NCBI GenBank assembly: GCA_030605125.1
Contig: JAUWBD010000028.1
Coordinates: 1 to 35,281, forward strand
Source: Verrucomicrobiota bacterium
Lineage (GTDB): Bacteria > Verrucomicrobiota > Verrucomicrobiia > Opitutales > Opitutaceae
Direction of reading: 5' to 3'
DNA length: 35,281 nt
Within the stretch, counting starts at the first letter, position 1. The number at the start of each line of letters is the position of its first letter. Below, piece after piece: positions 1 to 8,120 of this stretch. Position numbers and translations under genes: made by a program. A model generated the notes under the pieces. That model was not told where the DNA came from, searched no databases, and saw only the letters and a list, made by a program, of their open reading frames with translations.

Positions 1-1
1 C

Positions 2-3000
2 ATCTTGGAGGCGTGGGATCCGATAAAGCAGCAGCGACTCACCCTGCATGGCACAATGGTCAACAAGCGGCACGAGATCATCAATTACGCGGGGCTAACT
101 CGAAATGGCGTTTGGTTGTCTGCATCTGACTTGCTTGGCGATGGATGGGCTGCGCCGTCCCTTTGGGACATCAATAACCACGGCGTCATCCTCGCTTACG
201 CTCGCCGAACTGTTGACGCGGGTGGGCAATCGATTCCCTTCCCGCTACAGGTTTTCGAGCCGGTGCTGCTCGTGCCGGCAGGTTTCGTCGTGCCTACCGG
301 CCGTCCCGCTCCCGACCGCCAGCCGCTCGGTGCGTTTACCGATACCACGGCCGGCCCTCGCGTGACCTTGGATGAAATCACGCTCTCCAATATTTCCGTC
401 TCCGGAGGCGTCGCCTCAGTCACCGTTTCCGGCGAGATCATCGACGCCATGATGGGCACCATCCCGCCCGGCCAAGGTGGCGACATCTCGGAGGTTCTCG
501 TTTACATCAACGGCGAGGAGACTCACCAACGCGGCACCGTCACACGAGCCGATCAAAGCGCCACCTTCTGGGCGCCCTACGTGGAAAAAGGCGTCATCGC
601 TCCGTTCACCGTCAGCTTCCCCGCGCAGGACGTGGCCAGCATCGAGATTGTCACGGCACCCAACGCCCTGGGGCTCAGCGGACGCGCCAGTTTCGAAGTG
701 GTGTTCGAAGAAACCACGCCCGCGCCCGGCGTGCTGGCCGGTGTCAGCTACTCGGCCGATTTGGTGTTTCCCGCCAACCTCTCGCCCACCGCCGTGGATA
801 CGATCCTGCTTACCGAGCCGGATGCGCTCACCGGTGAGAGCCTGCAGGAAACCGGCCCGGCCACGGGCATTTTTGAGAACGCGCTCAAGACCGCATCCTT
901 CACGCTTCATCAGGCCAATCTCGACCACAGCGGGGTGCTGGTGGCGCCGATCAAGGGGCGCCTGAGCGGCTTGGCCGACCTGCCCGTCGGCGCCGCGATC
1001 GGCCAAGGTCCGGACGAAGGCGAGGAAACCGCGCCCGGCTCGCTGCGCTATCGCTTCACGGTCTCCCGCGAAGCCCAGCCCCTGCCTCGCAACCCGAGCT
1101 GGCAGCTGCACGCGGTCGCCATGCGTCCGCCCGAGCCGGGCTCTCCCGCCCGCCCCATCGGCTTCGCCGCCGGTCCGATGGAGACGCTGAAACTCGGCTT
1201 CCTCGACCAAGACTTCACCATGGAAAAAATCCCCGGTCACGCCGACCAAGGCAGCGCTTTCGCCGTCACCGCCACCGGCAAGCCGCTCTTGGGATTCGTG
1301 GCCTTGCGCGAAGAAGATCCCGAGGCCGAAACGCCGTCGCTGGTGCGGGAATTTGTCTATTACGACCACACCGCGCAGGCCCTCGTGCGCCACGAATTGG
1401 TCTATGAGGCCGGCCACGCCGCGTGGGCGCTCAAGTTCGATCCGAGCGGAAACCCGACGATCCTCCCGCAAAAAACCTTGGCCAAGACCCTTCGCATGGT
1501 GGATGCGGCGGGAGCGGAGCGGCCGGGTTTCCTGCCCGTGGAGTATGACCATATCCAAGCCTTCTTGGACGGAGACGCCGGCGTCGCCATCGCCGACGAT
1601 GCGACCTTCCATTTGGAACTCACCGGCCACGTGCCCGGCGAGGTGGTGCGCGTCTTCAGCACGGAGGCCACCGACGATCATTTCGATTTGGTGATTCCCG
1701 GCGCCGATCCCCTGCTGGTGCCGCACGAGCAGAAAAATACCGTGCTCGAAGTAGTTTCCAGCGGCGTTTATCGCACCGCCGAGAAAGTCGTCGTTTACTC
1801 GACTCCAGGCGACCCAAGCCTGCGCCTAAGCACCGCAGATTGGGTGGATTTGAAGGCGCTGGGCTATGTGGCTATTCACAATCAGGACATCATCATCAAG
1901 AGCGGGGATGATCTGGTTCGCTGGTTGGCACAAAATCCGAGCGTATCGCTGCACCCTACGGCCAAGGATGTGCTTGGTGTGACCAGCCAAGCCGGGTCCA
2001 AAAATATGGCCTTATACCGGTTTGATGGGTTCCAAGATCACCACGTGTTCAACAAGTGGCATGATAACGCGCCCAAAGCAGCTCGATGGAATAAGATTTT
2101 CGGCGACGGTTGGAAGAAAATCTTCGGAGACGATTTCGATGTCGATGAGTTTACGGTGCCCGTTCACACGCGCACCCACTCCAAACTAAGTCATACGATC
2201 ACCAAGCGTTGGGAAGACTTCTTGGATGACTACTTTGACGACGCTGGGAATCTACGCCCTGGAGTGAACGTCGCCAATCTGCGGGCGCGCACCATGGATA
2301 AAATGTATGCCATCTGCGACGAATTTCATATCGATACCTCCAAGATGCGAATTTATCCCGGGGTTCTAAAATCGAAGATTCCAAAGCCCACGCTCGTCTC
2401 GCGACTCGTTCAAAGTCAGGGCCAACTTGGCAGCAGCCTAAACAAGCTCACCCAAGTAAAGGAGACCGCCTACCGATTAGCCTCGCCTGCCGTGAAGCGT
2501 AGCATTGCACGGCGCGCGGCCGCCGAGATCAAGGCGGTGGCATCTCGCGTTGGTCGCAGCAAGGCGGTTAAATTGCTCCCCGTTGCATCCCTCGCGCTCA
2601 CCGCCAAGACCGCCGCCAGCATGGTGATTGACTACTCGCAACTTGGCTGGGAGGAGACTCTCGCGCAGGCCGTTAATGAAGAACTGGCGCTCGACGACAT
2701 CGAGTTGGCTCGGGAGTTTGTCCGCGCAAAGATCAGCGGCAGCTACATCGCCGGCGGCACGCCACGCATGAGCATTCCCCTGAACAGCAGCCAGAGCTTA
2801 CCTCTTTTTGCGCGCTTCTACAGGGTTCAGTTCAACGGTGGCCGCGTCGCCTCTGTTTGGGCCTACAGCGTCGTGGAGATAAAAGTTTTCCCGGACGGCA
2901 AACGCACGGTCGCGGTGATGCGAGAGGACTCGCCTGACGACATCGAGTATCTCGACAATCCCAAATGGTGGGTGGAGGATTACTGGCCTGCTGTCGGCGA

Positions 3001-3058
3001 TGATGCTGCCTTGTTCGATGCCGCCTTACGCAATGCGATGTGGAAGGCCGATAACTGA
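2..3058 (+). CDS. Large surface protein with C-terminal HHVF-type nuclease toxin domain (5' partial)
   Basis: The reading frame is open to the left edge, so the protein is longer than the roughly 1018 residues seen here; the TTG at position 5 is probably internal. The N-terminal part carries a DINNHGVI motif followed by long beta-rich stretches with no recognised enzyme signature. From about residue 670 (numbered from position 5) the character changes. D678-H679-H680-V-F is followed by a Trp/Phe-rich segment and by H721, H725 and H730, ending in W-x-DFLDDYFD. This order (HHxF, then an IDxxTV-like strand, then HxxxH and W..F) resembles the AHH/HNH-related toxin tips of the SitA5/DUF2380 type, inferred to be a metal-dependent nuclease. 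The two genes that follow in the same direction fit immunity genes. GC content falls in the last 1.3 kb, as is usual for swapped toxin tips. The toxin assignment is moderate; the domain structure of the N-terminal part is unknown. Confidence 0.6.
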   Translation: MLEAWDPIKQQRLTLHGTMVNKRHEIINYAGLTRNGVWLSASDLLGDGWAAPSLWDINNHGVILAYARRTVDAGGQSIPFPLQVFEPVLLVPAGFVVPTGRPAPDRQPLGAFTDTTAGPRVTLDEITLSNISVSGGVASVTVSGEIIDAMMGTIPPGQGGDISEVLVYINGEETHQRGTVTRADQSATFWAPYVEKGVIAPFTVSFPAQDVASIEIVTAPNALGLSGRASFEVVFEETTPAPGVLAGVSYSADLVFPANLSPTAVDTILLTEPDALTGESLQETGPATGIFENALKTASFTLHQANLDHSGVLVAPIKGRLSGLADLPVGAAIGQGPDEGEETAPGSLRYRFTVSREAQPLPRNPSWQLHAVAMRPPEPGSPARPIGFAAGPMETLKLGFLDQDFTMEKIPGHADQGSAFAVTATGKPLLGFVALREEDPEAETPSLVREFVYYDHTAQALVRHELVYEAGHAAWALKFDPSGNPTILPQKTLAKTLRMVDAAGAERPGFLPVEYDHIQAFLDGDAGVAIADDATFHLELTGHVPGEVVRVFSTEATDDHFDLVIPGADPLLVPHEQKNTVLEVVSSGVYRTAEKVVVYSTPGDPSLRLSTADWVDLKALGYVAIHNQDIIIKSGDDLVRWLAQNPSVSLHPTAKDVLGVTSQAGSKNMALYRFDGFQDHHVFNKWHDNAPKAARWNKIFGDGWKKIFGDDFDVDEFTVPVHTRTHSKLSHTITKRWEDFLDDYFDDAGNLRPGVNVANLRARTMDKMYAICDEFHIDTSKMRIYPGVLKSKIPKPTLVSRLVQSQGQLGSSLNKLTQVKETAYRLASPAVKRSIARRAAAEIKAVASRVGRSKAVKLLPVASLALTAKTAASMVIDYSQLGWEETLAQAVNEELALDDIELAREFVRAKISGSYIAGGTPRMSIPLNSSQSLPLFARFYRVQFNGGRVASVWAYSVVEIKVFPDGKRTVAVMREDSPDDIEYLDNPKWWVEDYWPAVGDDAALFDAALRNAMWKADN

Positions 3059-3068
3059 TGATTCTCAC

Positions 3069-3629
3069 ATGAACGTTTCCCTGAAAATCGAAGAACTTAA
3101 GCGGCTGTGGGCCTTTAACTCCAGCGCGGCAGAGGCGCAGCTCCGTCAACTACTCACCGAGGCCCCTGATGATGCCGCGTTAGCGGCTGAGGCGCTCATT
3201 GAGTTAAAGAATCTTCACCACCCCCGGGGCTCGATTTTGGATCGAGCCTACGACATGGGTCTTGATGCTTTGCCGCCCGAACATCGTGTCATGCATTTGG
3301 CCGACATGTTTGGTTATCATGCGGAAATCGATTCGGACCATGGGCTCATAGAAGACTACGGAAATAGGCTTCCTGAAATGGCGAGTGCGTTGGAGATAGT
3401 CGGAGCGGCTCGCTCCGCTCAGATTGTTCATGACGTTATACGTCTGACGACTCCAGAAATGAGATCACCGCAGAGGGAGGTGCGGAAGAAAGCCTATAGC
3501 GAGATGTCGGAGACTAATCCTCGTGCGATTTCGGATGTGCTCGATAGAGTCGACGAACGGGTTGAGCATGTCTGGCTCAAGGTATTGGCCTACATTTTAC
3601 AACACGAGCAGGCATTTCAGATCAAGTAG
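3069..3629 (+). CDS. DMP19/DUF4375-like protein, probable immunity protein
   Basis: A 186-residue cytoplasmic protein without a signal peptide or membrane segment. The ATG at 3069 is 10 bases after the stop of the toxin-like gene; starts further upstream would overlap that gene deeply and are less likely. The N-terminal half is made of acidic amphipathic helices (for example SSAAEAQLRQLLTEAPDD). The central segment, with a Tyr-His / Asp-Tyr-Gly-Asn-Arg pattern leading into an ALEIVGAARSAQIV helix, resembles the DMP19 (DUF4375) fold. That fold is known from a DNA-mimic protein and is common next to polymorphic toxins. Position directly behind the toxin tip suggests it neutralises that nuclease. 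The family match is by eye and the role is inferred from context. Confidence 0.55.
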   Translation: MNVSLKIEELKRLWAFNSSAAEAQLRQLLTEAPDDAALAAEALIELKNLHHPRGSILDRAYDMGLDALPPEHRVMHLADMFGYHAEIDSDHGLIEDYGNRLPEMASALEIVGAARSAQIVHDVIRLTTPEMRSPQREVRKKAYSEMSETNPRAISDVLDRVDERVEHVWLKVLAYILQHEQAFQIK

Positions 3630-3662
3630 ACAAGATGGTGGAAAACGAGGAAGCGGTGGGCC

Positions 3663-5036
3663 ATGGACATCTCCCTAGACCTAGACCCCGGCGAATTCGT
3701 CCACGACGCCCACGACACATCACGCCGGCTGGAGCGCATTCTAAAGTCGTATCCAGCCACAAAAACCAAGCCGGCGAAGACTCGTCGGCTGATTGTGAAT
3801 GCACCGGGAATACACCGCGGGTATCCACTCCAAGAGAATCTGCGCTCGGTCGCGGACTTATTGATCCATGCACTCGATTTAATCGTTCGAGAGGTGAATC
3901 AGCACCCAGAAGACTTTCCGCGAAACCGCTTCCCGCATGGGTGCACGGATTGGAAGCTAACTCGTCTGTATAGCGTGGAGAGCGGGGACTGGCATCTGGA
4001 GGCGGATTGGAAAGCCGGTGTGTTAGCCCGAACGCCTTCTGTCGTTCAGCCTGAGCGATCAATCGAAATTCGGCGAGTCCCGCCCTTTGCAAAGGACCTC
4101 CAAGGCTCCGCCGTTTTTCCAGACTTGCCCTACCTCATATTGGACGTGGAGCCGTCCTCGGAATGTAGCTATCTGGTCATAGACGCCCGGAAAGACGAAG
4201 TAGCTCAGGCGGATGGTTCAGCGTCACCCTCCGCCGCCCCCTCCGTGCGGCATCTGCGCTACCCGGCTCCTTCACTTCCCCGGCTAGAGTGGAGCAGAGA
4301 CATCGGGATTTGCCGCACGCCCGTGACGCACTCATTGCAGATGCTCGCTCTCCGCTCGGTGGCAAAAACCGAGGAGTGGCTGCGCCCAGCTTGGGTCGAG
4401 GCGGTCTTTACGCTTCGCGGGGCATACGTCGCGGCGAGTGATTTGCGTGCCTCGTTGGTATCCGGGCCATCCGGCCCCGCCCCTTTGCCCAGAGGCGCCT
4501 CTTGGCCCGCGTGTCCGCGCTGCGGCAAGCCCGCGCTTTTTTCGCAGAGCTTGGATTTCCGGGACTTGAGCTACGCGAACCTGCTGCCCGGCAGCACGGC
4601 GGTGATCTTTGTCTGCAACGACTGCCGTGAGTCGGGGGAGTGGAGCCACTGCTCGGCGGTGGTCTGGCTCGACAATGCGGTCGAGGTGGTCCTCCAAGAT
4701 CGGGGTGCCCCGCAGCCCTTGAGGCAGTGCGTCCAGTATTACGGGCCCGACAGCAAGGACCGAAGCGACATCGAGCCGGCGCTGCTCGATGAGATTGAAC
4801 GACTGGCGGAATCGGCACCCACCCCTTTCCTGTGGTTGCCATCCAGCTATGGGACAAAAGCAGGCGGCTCGCCCCACTACCTGCAGCAGGAGCAGGTCTT
4901 CTTCGACAAAACCGGCACCCGAATGGAATACATCGCCCAGATCGGGACCCCGGACCACATTCACTTCGATGGTTTCGGCTACCTCTCGCATTCTACCATC
5001 ACCGGCGAAACCTACATCGAATTCCAAGATACCTGA
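3663..5036 (+). CDS. Zinc-ribbon protein with YwqG/DUF1963-like tail, possible second immunity gene
   Basis: A 457-residue soluble protein. A GAGGAAG ribosome-binding site at 3647-3653 supports the ATG at 3663, which is 33 bases after the previous stop, so the two genes are probably cotranscribed. The N-terminal half is not recognised. C284-P-R-C287 and C318-N-D-C321 form a four-cysteine zinc ribbon. The C-terminal part, with a GTKAGGSPHYLQQEQ segment followed by a Gln-Ile-Gly strand and an FDGFGYLSH segment, has the spacing seen in DUF1963 (YwqG-like) proteins. These occur often as immunity-like or defence-associated proteins. Codon use and GC are like the toxin tip and lower than in the sugar cluster to the right. 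A direct role in toxin neutralisation is an inference from location only. Confidence 0.45.
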   Translation: MDISLDLDPGEFVHDAHDTSRRLERILKSYPATKTKPAKTRRLIVNAPGIHRGYPLQENLRSVADLLIHALDLIVREVNQHPEDFPRNRFPHGCTDWKLTRLYSVESGDWHLEADWKAGVLARTPSVVQPERSIEIRRVPPFAKDLQGSAVFPDLPYLILDVEPSSECSYLVIDARKDEVAQADGSASPSAAPSVRHLRYPAPSLPRLEWSRDIGICRTPVTHSLQMLALRSVAKTEEWLRPAWVEAVFTLRGAYVAASDLRASLVSGPSGPAPLPRGASWPACPRCGKPALFSQSLDFRDLSYANLLPGSTAVIFVCNDCRESGEWSHCSAVVWLDNAVEVVLQDRGAPQPLRQCVQYYGPDSKDRSDIEPALLDEIERLAESAPTPFLWLPSSYGTKAGGSPHYLQQEQVFFDKTGTRMEYIAQIGTPDHIHFDGFGYLSHSTITGETYIEFQDT

Positions 5037-5236
5037 TCAGGCTCCGCGCCGCCGCCGCAAACGCGATCTCGATCGCCGGCAGTAAGGTCGTGGCCGAGCC
5101 AAAGGATGCCGGGGCAAAGGGGCCGGGGCGTTGTTTGTTGATTTCCCTAGGGCGGCGGAGAGCGCGGCGGCGAAGTGGGGGAGGGCCGAAGGAGGCGCAT
5201 GGAAGTGGACAAAGAAGGGCCACGGAGACTGAAACG

Positions 5237-5261
5237 GCCCGCCCGAAAAATCGAGGCGGGC
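5237..5261 (+). terminator. Hairpin after the immunity genes
   Basis: Arms GCCCGCC (5237-5243) and GGCGGGC (5255-5261), with an extra CGA/TCG pairing inside the loop around AAAA. It is the first strong hairpin after the stop at 5036. There is no T-run after it, so termination would be weak or factor-assisted. Confidence 0.3.
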
Positions 5262-5276
5262 TGGGATACCGACCAA

Positions 5277-5296
5277 GCGCGTTGAGGACAACGCGC
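5277..5296. promoter_or_regulatory. Perfect palindrome upstream of LacI gene, possible operator
   Basis: Eight-base arms GCGCGTTG and CAACGCGC around AGGA, about 90 bases before the LacI start at 5387. Even-spaced palindromes of this size are typical of LacI-family operators, and autoregulation would fit. A simple hairpin remains possible. Confidence 0.3.
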
Positions 5297-5386
5297 GCCA
5301 CCTCCCGATATCATCCCGGCGTCGTCGGCGTTTTACGTTGTTGCGGGCGGGGGAGGGGGCTTGGGTTTGCCGCGCCGTATTCCACC

Positions 5387-6421
5387 ATGCGCTCGGTAAA
5401 GACGCTCAAGGACATCGCCGCGCTGGCCGGGTGCAGCGTGATGAGCGTATCGCTCGCCCTGCGCGGCAGCCCCCGCGTCGCGGAGGCGAGGCGGCGTGAA
5501 ATCGTGCGCATCGCCGAGCGGCATGGCTACCGGCCGAATCCGCTCGTCTCGGCCTGGGTGGCGGAGCGGGGCCGGCGCCGGAAACAGGCGGGCGTGACGC
5601 TCGGCCTGCTGACGAAGTTCGACGATCCGCTGCGCGGCGGCCCGCGGCGGCCGCGCTACTACTCGCTGTTGCTCGCGGGCATGGCGGAGCGGGCCGAGGA
5701 GCTGGGATTCCGGCTCGAAGAATTTGCCGTGCGCGCGGCGGGCGCGCCGGGCGAGGAGCGTTTCACGCGGATCCTGCGGGCGCGCGGCATCCGCGGGCTC
5801 GTGCTTTTCCCCGGAGGCGGAATCGACCCGGAATTTCCGGCGCTGGATTGGGCCCACTTCGCGGTGGTGGCGGCCGGCTTGAGCACGACGCGCCTGCCGG
5901 TGCACCGCATCGCGTCGGACTACGCGTTCGGCATGGAGCGTTGCCTCGAAGAGCTGGAGCGACGCGGCTACCGGCGCCCGGGCCTGGCGATGACGGCGAG
6001 CCTCGATCCCCAGGTGCGTTACGCGTTTTCGGGCGCCTTCCTTTCGTGGCAGCAGCGGCAGGCGCCGGATCGGCGCGTGGGCCTGGTGCCGGGGGGCGAC
6101 GCGGAGCCGCGGGAGGAGGCGTTTTTCGCGTGGTTGCGAGCGGAGCGGCCCGACTGCGTGCTCACGCTCAACGCCCCGGTCGAAGCGTGGCTAAAGGGGC
6201 GTGGCTGGCGCATGCCCGAGGACCTCGGCTTGGTGCGTCTTTCGCTGCGCGGCCGGCGTGGCGTGGCCGGCATGGATCAGCGCACCACGGAGGTCGGCCG
6301 CGCGACCGTGGAGGTGTTGGCCAAGCTGCTCTATCTGAACCAGAGCGGGCTGCCGGAGACCCCGGCCGTGACCCTCATCCCCGGCACGTGGCGAGAAGGC
6401 GCGACCCTGCGGGCCCTCTGA
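5387..6421 (+). CDS. LacI-family transcriptional regulator
   Basis: A 344-residue protein, the usual length for LacI regulators. The ATG at 5387 puts the helix-turn-helix at residues 5-24 (LKDIAALAGCSVMSVSLALR) directly behind the start; the frame is open further upstream, but that part has no protein-like character. After the DNA-binding domain comes a GYRPNPLVSAW hinge segment and a periplasmic-binding-protein-like effector domain up to about residue 340. The hinge lacks the canonical Leu that inserts into the operator centre. The gene converges with the glycosidase at 6623-8044 and resembles the LacI protein encoded at 8121 in sequence and layout. The ligand is probably a sugar released from plant or algal polysaccharide; the exact target is unknown. 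Confidence 0.9.
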   Translation: MRSVKTLKDIAALAGCSVMSVSLALRGSPRVAEARRREIVRIAERHGYRPNPLVSAWVAERGRRRKQAGVTLGLLTKFDDPLRGGPRRPRYYSLLLAGMAERAEELGFRLEEFAVRAAGAPGEERFTRILRARGIRGLVLFPGGGIDPEFPALDWAHFAVVAAGLSTTRLPVHRIASDYAFGMERCLEELERRGYRRPGLAMTASLDPQVRYAFSGAFLSWQQRQAPDRRVGLVPGGDAEPREEAFFAWLRAERPDCVLTLNAPVEAWLKGRGWRMPEDLGLVRLSLRGRRGVAGMDQRTTEVGRATVEVLAKLLYLNQSGLPETPAVTLIPGTWREGATLRAL

Positions 6422-6427
6422 ACCTAA

Positions 6428-6466
6428 AAACCGATTCAATCTGTGCTCTCTGTGTGATCTGTGGTT
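6428..6466. repeat. CTGTGTGATCTGTGGTTA-type dispersed repeat
   Basis: A run of CTGTG units (CTGTGCTCTCTGTGTGATCTGTGGTTA-like, about 6441-6467) directly after the LacI stop. Sequences of this kind, reading AACCACAGATCACACAGAG on the other strand, occur as dispersed intergenic repeats in many verrucomicrobial and planctomycete genomes. It is non-coding. Boundaries are approximate. Confidence 0.4.
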
Positions 6467-6516
6467 ACTCCTGCTGCCGTTTCTCGACTTAGATTGGTGC
6501 TCCGTCGGCCTGATAT

Positions 6517-6596
6517 TTGACCGCGGATTTCGCGGATTCCGCGGATAAATTGATCCCTGGCATATCCGCGCCCATCTGTGCAATCCGCGGTCAAAA
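6517..6596. repeat. 80-base palindromic element with 14-base terminal inverted repeats
   Basis: TTTGACCGCGGATT at 6517-6530 is matched perfectly in inverted orientation by AATCCGCGGTCAAA at 6583-6596. The interior holds further GCGGAT units. It lies between the convergent LacI (stop 6421) and glycosidase (stop 6623) genes. The form fits a REP- or MITE-like mobile palindrome that may also act as a bidirectional terminator. Confidence 0.6.
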
Positions 6597-6622
6597 TCCG
6601 AGGTGTCGGATGGAGTGGGTTA

Positions 6623-8044
6623 TCATTCGGAAAGCGGTTTGATCTGCGGGTCGCGATCAAGCGGGGCGAGCGGGAGGCTGGAGCGCTCGGCGACGGCGAG
6701 CGGCGAGTCGGCGGCGGGGAGGTGGGCCCACCAGGCGGCGGGGGCGGGCGCGAAGACCTCGGGGCGCTCGAAGACGAGGCCGCTGAGGAAGTCCACCAGC
6801 ACGGGCTCGCGGAGCGGGAGCGGCTCGAGCGCGACGGGCGTGAGGGCCGGGGCGAGCAGCTCGGGGGGAGCCTCCGTGCGCCACCAGACGAGCAGGCCGG
6901 GAGCGGCGTCCTGCTCGCGTTTCCAAGCGTGGGCGGCGAGGGGCACGGCGGAGCGGGCCGGGTGGGCCGGGAGGCGGCGGAGCGGGTAGGCGCCGTCGAT
7001 GACGGAGAAAAGGTGTTGGGCCGCGAAGTAGGCGGCCTTGCGAAAGGCGACCGTAAGGTCGGGGCGGATACAGAGCAGGCCCTTGGGGTTGCGGCCTTCG
7101 AACAGCGCGCCGGACCTGGCGGTGTAATACATGTCGGAGAGCTGGAAGAGGCTCATCGCGTAGCCGGCGGCGTGGTGGGCGAGGCAGCGGCGGGTGTTCC
7201 ACGCGGCGTGCTTGCGCTCGTTCCAGGGGATGTCCTTGAGCGCGCCGACGACCACCTTCTCCGAGGGCGCGCCGGTCTCTCCCTGGTGGACGGGCAGCGC
7301 GGGGAAGCCGTGGCGGGCGAGGGAGGCGACGAGCTTGTCGCCGAGGTCCACGCCTTGTTCGGGGATGTGCGGGTAGCCGTGGAAGGTGACCTCGTCGAGC
7401 AGGTCGCGGCGGCCGGCGGCGGCGAGGCGGGCGAGGAAGGCGTCGCCGTAGGCCTCCTGGTGGCAGAGCGCGAGGCCGATGATCTTGGCGGCGGGATCGG
7501 CGGCGCGCACCTGCCCGGCGAGCAGGATGAAATAGTCCGTGTAAGCCTCGGGCGTGATGGCGCCGAAAAGGTCCGGCTCGTTCCACAGCTCGTAGTGGGT
7601 CACGCGGCCGCGGTAGCGCTCGACGAGGGCGCGGGCCCAGCGGGCGTTGGCGGCAAGCGCCTCGGGCGAGGCGGGAATGCCTTGGGCGAGGCCGATGCCG
7701 CCGCCGCCGGGGTAGCCGGGGTGGCCGTAGGAAATCTGGAGCCAGGGCCGGACTCCCTGGGCGAGGCAGCCGTCCACGATGGCGTCGAGCCAGGCCCAGT
7801 CGTAGGCGCCGCCGGGCACGGGTTCGCATTTCGCCCAGCCGGCCTGGAGGCGGGCGCGCTTGGCGCCGAGAGCGCCAAGGTGCGGGCCGGTGTGGGCGAA
7901 GTCGGCGTAGTCGCGGTCGAGGGTCTCGCAACCGATGCCCCAGGGGGAGGAGGCGATCTCGCGGGCGTGGCGCGGCCGGAGGCGGGCGACGGGGCGGTAG
8001 CCGAGCGTGATGAGCGGAGCGACGAGATCCGAGTCGGGTTTCAT
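6623..8044 (-). CDS. Clan-A glycoside hydrolase (GH39-like), cytoplasmic
   Basis: A 473-residue protein with a (beta/alpha)8-barrel pattern. WNEPD places the acid/base at E156, and GETGAPS in a later strand gives a likely nucleophile at E256; an intervening FHGYPH motif is typical of clan-A retaining enzymes. This suggests a beta-xylosidase or related beta-glycosidase of the GH39 type, but the exact family cannot be fixed by eye. The ATG at 8044 was chosen because the 39 residues before it in the same frame would run into the divergent LacI gene and look non-coding. There is no signal peptide, so it should act on imported oligosaccharides. The start is 76 bases from the divergent LacI start, suggesting regulation by that protein. 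Confidence 0.75.
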   Translation of the reverse strand: MKPDSDLVAPLITLGYRPVARLRPRHAREIASSPWGIGCETLDRDYADFAHTGPHLGALGAKRARLQAGWAKCEPVPGGAYDWAWLDAIVDGCLAQGVRPWLQISYGHPGYPGGGGIGLAQGIPASPEALAANARWARALVERYRGRVTHYELWNEPDLFGAITPEAYTDYFILLAGQVRAADPAAKIIGLALCHQEAYGDAFLARLAAAGRRDLLDEVTFHGYPHIPEQGVDLGDKLVASLARHGFPALPVHQGETGAPSEKVVVGALKDIPWNERKHAAWNTRRCLAHHAAGYAMSLFQLSDMYYTARSGALFEGRNPKGLLCIRPDLTVAFRKAAYFAAQHLFSVIDGAYPLRRLPAHPARSAVPLAAHAWKREQDAAPGLLVWWRTEAPPELLAPALTPVALEPLPLREPVLVDFLSGLVFERPEVFAPAPAAWWAHLPAADSPLAVAERSSLPLAPLDRDPQIKPLSE

Positions 8045-8106
8045 GGCGGAGGGGCGGGCGAGGATAGGGTTTGCGCGGGCGGGGCGGAGGGACAAGGTGG
8101 ACGAAA

Positions 8107-8120
8107 ATTTACCCGTAAAT
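8107..8120. promoter_or_regulatory. Palindrome between divergent glycosidase and LacI genes, candidate operator
   Basis: ATTTAC-CC-GTAAAT is a 14-base palindrome in an AT-rich pocket within very GC-rich DNA. It abuts the ATG of the LacI gene at 8121 and lies 63 bases upstream of the divergent glycosidase start. Bound repressor could control both genes. It differs from the AAGTGA operator found further right. Confidence 0.45.

Larger units (their letters stand above)
5037..5386. other. 350-base intergenic region with two hairpins
   Basis: No gene is supported here. Two inverted repeats stand out. One at 5237-5261 has seven-base arms (GCCCGCC and GGCGGGC) and could be the terminator hairpin of the upstream operon, although no T-run follows. 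The other at 5277-5296 has eight-base arms, GCGCGTTG and CAACGCGC, around AGGA, and lies about 90 bases before the LacI gene. The rest is GC-rich sequence without a clear promoter. Confidence 0.5.
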
